A DNA stretch of 64,000 bases from Mesostigma viride (Eukaryota > Streptophyta > Mesostigmatophyceae > Mesostigmatales > Mesostigmataceae): assembly GCA_009746045.1 (NCBI GenBank), contig RPFO01000022.1, positions 5,154,504 to 5,218,503 on the forward strand, in the 5' to 3' direction. A program made the position numbers and the translations under genes. The notes under the pieces are model-generated. The model was given only the letters and a program-made list of their open reading frames with translations. It ran no database searches and was not told where the DNA came from. Below are positions 11,335 through 19,918 of this stretch, one piece after another (the stretch's first letter is position 1; each line of letters starts with the position of its first letter).

Positions 11335-12384
11335 GATTTAGGGAATCACAACCCCTTGTAGACACAAAGACAAGCTCGTGTATAGACGACCTCTGTGGAA
11401 CTGAAGGACGTCTATAGCCAAGGGGCTCTTATGAATGGACAACAAAGACAAGCTTTATTATACCATGATGAATCAAAACCAACGTAGCAACAATGGCGAC
11501 CCCACGTCCTTGATATCGACGTGCTTGTCGAGCATGCCTCAACCTTAGCCTGAAAAGAACCAATCAAAATCATGGAATTCTAAACAAGATCCTCGTATCC
11601 ATCCTAGTCACACAAAACAGAACAACAACGCCAACAGCCTGGCAGAATCTGTACATGAGATCCTGAATCTGTAGTAAGCACCAAAGTCCCAAAGGAACAT
11701 TTAAGACTTGGTAGTACCGACCAACAAACTATAACCCCACGTGGATCAGGCCACGACCAATAAGGGCTTCTAACAGTCGGTTGACAAAGTACAAGTTTCA
11801 AGTACCGCCTTCTTGGAAACCTCATAACTTTCCCAATACTGATCCACACTACAATTCGCTTCCGCGGACACCTTTTTCAGCGGGGAAAGTGCCCCCGGGC
11901 TTCCGGGGCAAATTCAGCAAGCGCTGCGGAACTTAGATACTAAAATTTCGTTTTTGGTTCGTACCGTACAGCCAATCATTTTGCGCCCGGATCAAATTGT
12001 GATCTGGGCACTGAACACGAAAATTTCAGCGGAACGTACGAAACACCAACGCAACTACAGAAAATTTTCAGTGACGAAACTGTAGTACCGTGTACCCAAG
12101 CAAAATGTAGTAGGACTTCGCTAAATTCACGTTTGGAAATTTTCCCCGCAAGATTCCCCCGCAAGATTCCCCCGCACGATTCCCCCCGCTAGGTTCAGGC
12201 TCCAGTCGATGCTCGCCAAATGGCGCAAAAAAAGAAACATATGTTAAAATCAACGGTGCGAATCCTCGTTACCGCTCGGGTAACATTCTCACTCATTTCG
12301 CGTCTCCTACGAACCGTATTGTAGTGAAAAGTCCTCGAATAAAAGTCAAACATTCACAAAACAAAGGATGTAACAACAAAGTCA
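11335..12384. other. Anonymous sequence, no supported gene
   Basis: Flanking DNA of the LINE insertion. Short open frames only. A run of CCCCCGCA(A/C)GATT words repeats three times near 12148-12186. Confidence 0.35.
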
Positions 12385-12518
12385 TTTTTGCTTGTTACAC
12401 TGGCGAGGGAGATGCGATGGTCCAGTTAGAATGTATGATAGGCCATATGCCCCTTCTCTGGGCTATGTGCTACATATACTCCCAACGGAGTTATGTTCCT
12501 TAATTAATTAATTAATAG
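12385..12518 (+). mobile_element. 3'-end fragment of the ORF1-only LINE family, ending in (TTAA)n
   Basis: Reading plus, the words ATATGCCCCTTCTC, GGCTATGTGCTACATATA and CTCCCAACGGAG followed by TTATGTTCC and repeated TTAA are the reverse complement of the 3' ends of the two larger minus-strand elements at 16430 and 51085. Only the last 130 or so bases are present. A separate (CTTA)n run lies near 12560-12580. Confidence 0.7.
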
Positions 12519-12948
12519 TACTCCGTGGCATGCCATTGCGCATGACACGCAAGTACCACTTACTTACTTACTTACTTATGTTGCCCTTGATTCATGACTA
12601 CCCTCCGCATTTTGGCGTAGGCGCAACTCATCAACAACAATTGTCCGCGAACCCATGAAGTAACTGAAAATGGTATCATTAAAAAATTAATTCTAAGATG
12701 ACTCCGTCGGTTGTGAGTCAGTCGTGAGATCATGAAAATGGTAAGCAAGGGGGGGGATGTTGGAATGGTCAGGGGAAAAAATTAAAGTGCAAAGTAAAAA
12801 GATTATGAACATATATATGGTTGTCTCCTTAATATATATCATAACCGATAGATAGTGATTGTGAAAAAGTAATGGTAGGCACGTGGAAGAAGATGTGTAG
12901 GTGAGAAACATATCGAAATGTCTCCAAGACATGGAGACATGTAAAAAT

Positions 12949-13019
12949 GATCCCAGGGCGTTTCGATCGCCCGACCTTCTCGGTGTTAACGAGATGCGCT
13001 TCCACTGCGCCATGGGATC
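12949..13019 (-). tRNA. tRNA with anticodon AAC (Val), copy 3 in transcription order
   Basis: It folds without a mismatch: acceptor GATCCCA/TGGGATC (7 bp), D stem GCGC/GCGC with loop AGTGGAA, anticodon stem TCTCG/CGAGA with loop TTAACAC, variable loop AGGTC, T stem GGGCG/CGCCC with loop ATCGAAA. The anticodon AAC reads Val codons. The 71-nt length and every loop size equal those of eukaryotic initiator tRNA, and the T loop (A54, A60) and D arm are of initiator type. A T5 run follows the discriminator A, as expected of a pol III terminator. Identical in sequence to the two neighbouring copies. Confidence 0.93.
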
Positions 13020-13063
13020 ACGACGTGCTATACGTATATGCGTGTGTGTGATGAAAAATGGAT

Positions 13064-13134
13064 GATCCCAGGGCGTTTCGATCGCCCGACCTTCTCGGTG
13101 TTAACGAGATGCGCTTCCACTGCGCCATGGGATC
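13064..13134 (-). tRNA. tRNA with anticodon AAC (Val), copy 2 in transcription order
   Basis: Base-for-base identical to the copies on either side over all 71 nt, whereas the spacers (44 and 56 bases) share little. A T5 run begins five bases after the 3' end. Identity confined to the tRNA suggests either recent duplication with rapid spacer change or gene conversion and selection on the tRNA body. Confidence 0.93.
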
Positions 13135-13190
13135 TCTGTCAGAAGGATGCCGGGGTATAACGGGAGGGGGATCGAAACGAAAACAAAAAT

Positions 13191-13261
13191 GATCCCAGGG
13201 CGTTTCGATCGCCCGACCTTCTCGGTGTTAACGAGATGCGCTTCCACTGCGCCATGGGATC
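13191..13261 (-). tRNA. tRNA with anticodon AAC (Val), copy 1 in transcription order
   Basis: Same 71-nt sequence and cloverleaf as the two copies downstream. The 3' end is followed directly by A and a T5 run, then a second T4 run, giving a strong pol III stop. No intron and no encoded CCA, as in eukaryotic nuclear tRNA genes. Confidence 0.93.
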
Positions 13262-13871
13262 TATGCTGCGATCATGGGAATAGATATACATATTCACTTT
13301 GCAAAGTACCTGTAAACGCACACGTGTCGCAATGTCAATGTTGGTTGGTGTTTTCTCAGGTTGTACTCCACTGAACGTGGTGTAGGCTACGGCCCTGCGC
13401 CCTGAGCCCCTGGCCACCGGCGCGGGAATAACCACAACTCGACTCAACTCAGCAGCTCCTGTGGGCGGGAGATACGCGGGACAAATTGGACACGGATGAT
13501 GGAGGGCGCGGGGGCGCCAGGGCTGCGAGCAGAAGTACCCGACGCAAAGCCTGTAGGCTGCAGCTCGCTGCGACGTTTTGTAAATTCAACCTCGTTTTGG
13601 CGCGAAAATCTTCCGTCTACGTGTATGTGTACCCCTCAGGACTCGGTCACGTTCACGTCTCCTTAGTCGACACGGACGAACTCCTCTAGTGATGCAATGG
13701 CGCCATTAATGCCGCAGAGAAAGCCAAGCAAGCGTATCTATCTGCATAACTCTAATGGGGAAAGCTTATTCTGAAGAATATTACAGTATCTCAATTCAGT
13801 TAAGTCCCGGTCATACGATACGACAACAGATTTTTGAGGGTCATGATTGAATTCTGCTAGCCCGTCGAAAT
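13262..13871. other. Intergenic stretch between the tRNA array and PRIM2
   Basis: It should hold upstream sequences of both divergently transcribed units. I see no clear TATA box or other element that I can assign. Confidence 0.3.
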
Positions 13872-15416
13872 ATGGATTTCATCACGACAGCTAAACGCGT
13901 TTCCGCTGACCCAGTCAGCAATGGATTTTCTTCGAGGCTTACCATGTACAACCGGCCCCCCGAAGGGGAGGTGGCTCTCGAGGAGTTTGAGCGCTTCGCG
14001 CTGGCCCGGCTCCGCGTGTTGAAAGGGATCGAAGAACATCGGTCCCGAGCAAAGGGTGCGAAGGACCTCGGCAGCGTCATCAATGATTTGTCGCAGAAGC
14101 ACTTACAAGGAACCAGCCGGGAGGATACCGCGCGTCGTGACCTCATCTCTCACTACGTGCTCCGCCTGGCGTACTGCCGCACGGAGGAGCTCCGCCGCTG
14201 GTTCCTCACGCAAGAGTGCGCCCTCTTCCGCCACCGATTCCAGAACGAGCGGCCCGAGGTGCAGACCAGCTTCTTCCAGGACAACGATCTCTGCTACGAG
14301 CTCATGGGGAAAAAGGAGTTCGAGGCGTTGAAAGAAGACCTGCTATCGGTTGCGCGGTCGACCACGTCCGGCCAGGGCGACCTGACCGTATCCCACCAGA
14401 TGTACTTCAAGGTCCCCTTCGAGGACGTGCCCGAGCTGGTGGGCTCTCGCCGCGTGCTCATCCGCCAGGGTATCGCGTTCGTGCCCAGGGACCAAATGGC
14501 CTCCATCGTCGTCGGCCACTTCCGCAGTCACCTGTCCAAGGCGCTCGCGCTCACCTGCCGCAAATGGACGGCCCAGATCGCGCCGCGCGAGTCTGACCGC
14601 CTGGCCCCGCTCGTCGAGTCCCTCAGCTCCCACTACCTGAGCGACTACACCCCCGGCGGCAAGGGCGGCTTGGTGGCCGGGTCGGTGCGCCTGGGTGACC
14701 TGGACACCCTGGCGAGAACCTCGTTCCCTCTGTGCATGCGTTCCTCCTTCCTCCGGCTGCGCGAGGATCATCACTTGAAGCACGGTGGCCGCATGCAGCT
14801 GGGCCTCTTCCTCAAGGGGATCGGCCTCAGCCTGGATGACGCGCTGGAATTCTGGCGCACTGAGTTCACGCACCGCATGCCCGCGGACAAGTGGCAGAAG
14901 GAGTACTCGTACACGATCCGCCACAACTATGGCAAGGAGGGCAAGCGCACCGACTACACCCCCTACTCGTGCATGAAGGTCATCCAGACAACACCTGGGC
15001 TGCATGACGCGTGCGGGTGCCCCTACCGGCGCTACGACGAGGACACGCTGCGGGCGGCACTAGGGAAACTCCAGATCCAGCCTAGGGCGATCGACGAGGT
15101 GGTCGACCGTGCCAAGAACCAGCATTACCAGGTCGCGTGCTCGCTGGCATTCGCAGCGGTCCACGGGACCCCCTGCGATTCGGGCATCAACCACCCCAAC
15201 CAGTATTTTGACGAGAGCCAGAACCTGTTGGCGGCGGCGGCGGGGACAACCCGGGACAAGGGGGCCGAGGCTGCGTCGGCTTTGGGGGGGGCAGCAGTCA
15301 CTGCCGGTGCTGTGCAGGACGCGGGGGTGGTGGTCTCCCCGGGGGTGGTGGTCTCCCCGGGGGTGGCCGGGGGTGGCAGCTCATCGGGGGATGCGCCAGA
15401 TGGCGGCCATGCATAG
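13872..15416 (+). CDS. PRIM2: DNA primase large subunit (p58), single exon
   Basis: The protein of 514 residues is the regulatory large subunit of the DNA polymerase alpha-primase complex, which helps the small subunit start and count the RNA primer in the nucleus. The N-terminal MYNRPPEGEVALEEFERFA and SHYVLRLAYCRTEELRRWF blocks are typical of the family. The C-terminal iron-sulphur domain carries four Cys at 288 (SFPLCMR), 367 (TPYSCMK), 383 (GCPYR) and 423 (QVACSL), matching the [4Fe-4S] ligands of the human protein almost to the residue number. Also present are the HGGRMQLGLFLKGIGL and RHNYGKEGKRTDYTPYSC signatures. The length equals that of animal and plant homologues; the last 60 residues are Ala/Gly/Val-rich and lineage-specific. 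The reading frame is complete, strongly GC-rich at third positions and lacks introns, unlike the exon-rich gene at 37-45 kb. The ATG at 13872 is the first in frame. Confidence 0.95.
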   Translation: MDFITTAKRVSADPVSNGFSSRLTMYNRPPEGEVALEEFERFALARLRVLKGIEEHRSRAKGAKDLGSVINDLSQKHLQGTSREDTARRDLISHYVLRLAYCRTEELRRWFLTQECALFRHRFQNERPEVQTSFFQDNDLCYELMGKKEFEALKEDLLSVARSTTSGQGDLTVSHQMYFKVPFEDVPELVGSRRVLIRQGIAFVPRDQMASIVVGHFRSHLSKALALTCRKWTAQIAPRESDRLAPLVESLSSHYLSDYTPGGKGGLVAGSVRLGDLDTLARTSFPLCMRSSFLRLREDHHLKHGGRMQLGLFLKGIGLSLDDALEFWRTEFTHRMPADKWQKEYSYTIRHNYGKEGKRTDYTPYSCMKVIQTTPGLHDACGCPYRRYDEDTLRAALGKLQIQPRAIDEVVDRAKNQHYQVACSLAFAAVHGTPCDSGINHPNQYFDESQNLLAAAAGTTRDKGAEAASALGGAAVTAGAVQDAGVVVSPGVVVSPGVAGGGSSSGDAPDGGHA

Positions 15417-16429
15417 CTCGGAAACAAGCACGGTTTCGAAGGGGTTGCTTTCCGATCGTGTTGGAGGCCTGCCGGTTTTATTGCCCTACCCTGGGGGTCA
15501 CCTTCGCAGAGCGTTGAAGGATGTAGTATTAGAACTTCTTATAATCCAGTCCTGGCCCTACCTGCAGGAAGCTGCCCCCCAAAACGCGGGCCCACCCCTC
15601 ACGGAGCGTTGCACTCTGGAACACAGAGCATCAGGGATGCCCCGTCTGGCATTTTGACATGTGAGGCTTGGCCAGTCTGGCACGGTTAGTGTGCCCAGGC
15701 GCCCATGCTATGGCTTCGCAAGCCAACCCCCGCCCCCTGGTTTGCGATGATGCTCCACTCTGGCACATTTGCTATGGGGTATGTCATGCCCAATCTGGCA
15801 AGTGCCATTAGAGGCATGCCATCACTGTCTGGCACGGATTAAGAGAGACATGCCCACCGTGGCAGCGTGGGGTTGGTTGTTTGTAAGGGGGGTGGGGTTG
15901 TTTGTAAGGGGGGTGGGGGTCTCTATATGCAAGCCTCTATATATCAATGAGACAACCTGTATATAGTAAGTGAGACAACTATATATGCCAAGTCCCTTAA
16001 GAGGGTTGGGTGTGTCGCGGTGCATGGCAGCTGGTTGAGACTCGCCATTGCCCCAGGAGGCTGTCAAATGTTGATTGCTTCATGAATTTGGAGGCTCTCT
16101 AGTCTAGTGTGTGACGCGCCTCGGCAGTTCATATCGCGGGACTGCCTCATCCCTGTCGAATGTACGGAGCTGCCCATTGTGGCATTGCACGTCGGCTGGG
16201 AACAGAGATAGAGCAACGATTATGTGGTCTTATTGTTTGTAGAAAATGATATGGTCCATTATAAACGCTAATGGGCACTTCGTCAGTGGTGCAGAGTACA
16301 TTTGCCAACTGGGCTGCTGGTGTACCATTAAATGATTTAAAGTGAGACAACTCCAGTATTGCACGTGGGCGTTTGGATAGGCAACACTGCCACAGGTTGC
16401 GGCGCACAGAATGGTTACTGGTCATGACA
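15417..16429. other. Downstream of PRIM2: no gene, short tandem duplication
   Basis: A 21-bp direct repeat (GTTGTTTGTAAGGGGGGTGG, twice) lies at about 15880-15921. GAGACAAC words occur near 15948 and 15971 and again near 18761 and 45998, so this is probably debris of a dispersed repeat. No coding motif. Confidence 0.4.
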
Positions 16430-17812
16430 TGTAATTAATTAGGAACATAACTCCGTTGGGAGTATATGTAGCACATAGCCCTGAGAAGGGGCATATGAGC
16501 CTATAATACATTCTAAGCTACTTCCTGCAAGGGTGGGAATGTAAACAACACTTGCTCTAGGTGCACCAGGGCACCCGCACCCTCATGGTCTATCACGCTA
16601 TGCCCGGGTAAGGGGGGAGCATGCCTGTGAGGGGGAAGATCATCATGGCTATACAAGAGCTATGGCATGGCTTCTCAGCAGAGAGTGACTCCCTGCATGG
16701 GCACAACATTACTAAATAAGGCTAGGCATCGTCTGGAGTGTGGCACATCATAGGCACACATGTACATGACTAAAAAGGCTAGGCCTCAGCTGGTATAGTG
16801 CCTGTAGTAGGCGGGCATGTACAAGGCCACTGTCTAACTATTCTACACTACTGCTGTATTCCCCTAGGCTGGGGCTGGAGTTGCTGGGGCCGCGGTGGTC
16901 GAGGGGGTCGCTTGCCAGGGCTTGTGGCCGACGTAGATGGCCGCCCCCTTCCAGTACACCGGCTGGCCCGCCTTGGTCTGCCGGAGCTGGAGGTAGGTCG
17001 ACCATAGCTCCCGTCGCCGTTGTTGCTGTGCCAGGGTCAAGTCGTCGTCAAGGGTGAAGAGAGTCTTCTCGAGCCGCTTGCGGCGTCTGAGAAAAGAAAT
17101 CTTGTCCGCCGGGGTCTTAAAGGTGAGAAGGAGCGGGGGCGGCCCGGCCTTACCCCGCGCGCGGGGAAGGCGGTGGGCGGCCAGCTCGATCTCACCAGTA
17201 AGGCCCATGCGATCAAGGATTTCTCTCTCAAAAGCACGCGCAAGCTTCTCGGAATTCTCACCTTCCTCCATCTTGAGATTCTTGACAATGACGTTGAGGC
17301 TGCGCTTGGCGAGCTCGGCCTCCTCGCGGAGGTCAAGCGTCTGCCGCTGGAGCTGGGCTGCGACGGCGGAGGTGGTGGAGGTGGTATGTTGCTTAAGCAT
17401 GTCCGCCCAGGTCGTGATGGGAGGAGCATCGCCGGCCAGGCCAGCCGGGGCTGGCTTGGCGGCAATGTCCTTCACTGCCTGGGCGGTGAGGCCGGCTGTG
17501 TTCTGCAAGACCTCGATAGCGATTGCATTATCCTTGAGGCGCTGGTCGATGTCGCGGAGCTGGGCGGTGATGGAGTCGGTGGAGACGGAGGGGGGGGGGG
17601 GTGGAGGCGAGGAGGGTGGCGGTGGCGGTGGGGATGGTGGGGAGCTCAGCAGCCAGCGTGCCGCCAAGTGCCGCCACATCTGCGGCAAGAGGGGTCACGT
17701 GCTGCTCGAAAGCTTCCTTGAGGAGGGTGCGGATGGAGGCTTCGGAGGGGAAGGGGGGCGGTTTGGGAGCCCAGAGCTCGGATTCGGAGCGTCCAAGAAG
17801 GGGGTCATGACA
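16430..17812 (-). mobile_element. LINE-derived element encoding only an ORF1-type protein, copy A (5'-truncated)
   Basis: It ends at the left with a TAATTAATTA-type tail and the 3' hairpin CTCCCAACGGAG (read on the minus strand), has a 3' untranslated region of about 430 bases and one protein-coding part. The 3' region aligns over its length with that of copy B (51085-51527). There is no RT region between the ORF1 stop and the tail in either copy, so the short structure is not a private deletion. The 5' end is cut near 17806 compared with copy B. Confidence 0.75.
16864..17806 (-). pseudogene. ORF1-type RNA-binding protein of a LINE (coiled-coil plus RRM-like core), 5'-truncated and frameshifted
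   Basis: From the C-terminal side the protein shows a heptad-like segment (ITAQLRDIDQRLKDNAIAIE), a hydrophilic helix, then a core with SLNVIVKNL, LAAHRLPR and PPPLLLTFKTPADKISFL, followed by LDDDLTLAQQQRRRELW. That order (coiled coil, RRM-like fold, C-terminal domain with D-x-T-x2-Q-x3-R) is the plan of L1 ORF1p, the RNA chaperone that coats LINE RNA. The frame is clean from 17688 to 16864, but continuation toward the N-terminus requires a shift inside a C10 run near 17590; in the shifted frame the sequence aligns with copy B (HVTPLAADVAALGGTLAAEL). Confidence 0.7.
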
Positions 17813-17819
17813 TGTAGGG

Positions 17820-17872
17820 TACAGCTAATTCCGTGGCTAGCTCCCCAACGGGACCGCATGTTGAATTAATGA
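17820..17872 (+). mobile_element. LINE 3' tail remnant
   Basis: CTCCCCAACGGGA followed by GCATGTTGAATTAAT resembles the conserved 3' hairpin and A/T tail seen at 11250, 12480 and 25055. Only about 50 bases are recognisable. Confidence 0.45.
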
Positions 17873-17896
17873 GTTAAAAATTAGCTGGCTAGATTT

Positions 17897-18187
17897 TCTG
17901 ATTTGGCACGCCGCAAAGGTGAAAACCATTTGCGTTCAGTGCCGGTCCGCAGAATACGCGGAAAACGCGATCTGCAAATGAATCCGACCGGAATCGAACT
18001 GGGGACCTCTCGCACCAACTTTCGCTGACTATAGGACTGACGTCTCCGGATCCTAGGGCATCGCCAACTTACACCTACAGTCATCCGCAAAAGTTCTCCT
18101 TTCCGGGGAGTGATGCAAGCCTTTCGGATTTGGTGCTAGATAAATCATTCGAGATCTGTGTGTGTAGGAGTACTACACACGTGGCTA
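17897..18187 (-). mobile_element. tRNA-derived SINE-like repeat, copy A
   Basis: The reverse complement is about 85-90% similar by eye, over some 290 bases, to 49330-49616. It contains a B-box-like AGTTCGATTCC preceded by GAGAGGTCCCC and CTATAGTCAGCGAAAGTTGG, giving a degenerate tRNA-like profile with imperfect acceptor and T stems. Such heads supply the internal pol III promoter of SINEs. The whole unit lies directly beside a LINE tail. I see no open frame that is conserved as protein between copies, although both copies are open over 69 codons. Confidence 0.6.
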
Positions 18188-18515
18188 GATATAAATTTGC
18201 AGTTTCGGAAAGATGCATGCCTGTAGGTGTACGAAAGAGACAACCAGTGTGTACGTGTGACGGATCTGCATATTCATAGCTAGCTTGCACGCCTCAATCT
18301 ACGTCTTGACGTAGCGCGCCCTCACCGGCCTCTGCTTTGTGCCAGCCTATACTAGGATGAGATGTACAACCAGCGCAGGCCAGATCGAAATCTTTGTGTC
18401 AGCCTATACTTCTATAGCTTGTCACATGTTGCACCCACAGATGGGCTTGCACCATGATGCAGATGAAGCGATCTTTGTGGCCGGCCCGCTTGTGGCAGTG
18501 ACATAACCTGCCATT

Positions 18516-18516
18516 G

Positions 18517-18547
<31 letters not shown>

Positions 18548-18562
18548 CGTATGTGTGTGTGT
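18516..18562. repeat. (GT)n microsatellite
   Basis: Alternating GT with a few C changes over about 45 bases. Confidence 0.9.
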
Positions 18563-18906
18563 TTTGCCTATCAACCTTTCTTGTTACCCTCTGTCTCCCT
18601 GGACATGCAGGCCTTCCTAAAGATACTAAGCCACGCGCAGCTCCCGCGGCCTTCGCGTCTTTTCTCTCAGACAACTACCCTAGTCCTTCCACGGCGTTGG
18701 ATGGCCTTGCGTCCAGGCATAGTTGTCTCACTACATAGTTCTGCTACTAGCTATATCAAGGAGACAACCTGGAGCTATAGTGTACCCGGGAACTACATAG
18801 GGGTGTGCACTCAAAGCGCACCCCTTAAGCTTCAAGCATGCAGATCTTGAGCATTGGAATGGGACAGCTTAGGCATTATTGCACGTCTTGGCATAAAGAT
18901 ATACGC

Positions 18907-18943
18907 CTACCACGAGCCACGAGCCACGAGCCACGAGCCACGA
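18907..18943. repeat. (CCACGAG)n, five units of 7 bp
   Basis: Perfect heptamer array directly upstream of the fragment that resembles the LINE 5' region. Confidence 0.9.
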
Positions 18944-19075
18944 GATAGCCTTGGCGCTGAGGGCGGAGCTCATAACTTTCACGTTTGGGCAAAAAATTTG
19001 GCCGTGAATATCACAATCGCTTCGTCTTTCTAAGACGCACACGCTGATATATTTTTCTGAAGCTATCACGCAATA
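18944..19075 (+). mobile_element. Fragment matching the 5' untranslated region of the ORF1-only LINE family
   Basis: GAGCTCATAACTTTCACGTTTG, a TGAATATCAC word and CTTCGTCTTTCTAAGACGCA match, in reverse complement, the region just upstream of the ORF1 start of copy B (about 52895-53000). No coding part follows, so this is an isolated 5' piece or a shared repeat that was captured by the LINE. Confidence 0.55.
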
Positions 19076-19918
19076 TAGGAGAAAGGGGGTCTCTGCCCTT
19101 TCCGCTTCCTGCTGTGCACATACAGGGATTCAAAGCTTGCACTCTGGTGCTCCATGACTCCCCAACGGGAGCACGAGTCATCTAAACTGTGTCTTGGGTT
19201 CGCGGACGGCCACTTGGCGGCTCCTTTCTGATACCCTTTGAGTTGATTAATTAATTAATTAATTAATCACGCAATATTTTGTTGTATTCACCTTTCCCCG
19301 GACTTTCAGACTTTTTTTAATAAAACTTACCTAAGTAATGAAAAAAACCTAAGTCCAAAGCAAAACCTCCTTTATAACGCAAATCTGCTTTTGGCTTAGG
19401 ACTTGTGTTTTTTGCCTAAGTCAGCCCTGCCAAAAAAAAAGCTGCTATCAAGGGTTACTGCACGGCTGAAACACTTATGTCCTGTGCTTTTTTCCTAACG
19501 CAGCCCTGCCAAAAAAAATTGATACCAAGGGTAGTGCAAGAGCTGAAAATGTAAACTTGTAGCATTTCCAAAAAAATAACGTGGAGACTTGCGTTTATTC
19601 ATTATGCTGTGTGTAATGCACATGTGCTTTTTTCATGTTGCCATGCCAGATTCATATAAGGTTACAGTTATGATATGATTGTGTGGGTCATGATCCAAGG
19701 CAAACAAGAATTGCATTAAAAATATTTTAAGTCACTTAATTTCATCCCCATGTTACAGCCATCATCACCATAACTTCACGTCACTTCAATGTAGTCCCCG
19801 CACAAAATCATCTCATCACGACCATCATCACTGTCTATGATTCTGTCTAGCCAGGCATCATTAAACTTGTCAGTCACCACACGTAATTGTGCAGGAGTTT
19901 TCTCTCCATGGGCAATTT
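19076..19918. other. No gene; A/T-rich spacer
   Basis: Contains a CTCCCCAACGGGAG hairpin near 19158, an (ATTA)n run at 19244-19266, and two diverged copies of a segment with CCTAA(G/C)(T/G)CAGCCCTGCCAAAAAAAA near 19417-19440 and 19495-19520. No coding motif. Confidence 0.4.

Noticed and set aside
12949-13019. Reading the tRNA anticodon as GTT (Asn)
   Set aside because: GTT would be preceded by C, not the invariant U33, and would not leave a 7-base loop. AAC fits the fold exactly.
14343-15005. 220-codon frame on the minus strand
   Set aside because: Shadow of the PRIM2 gene in GC-rich coding DNA; no domain of its own.
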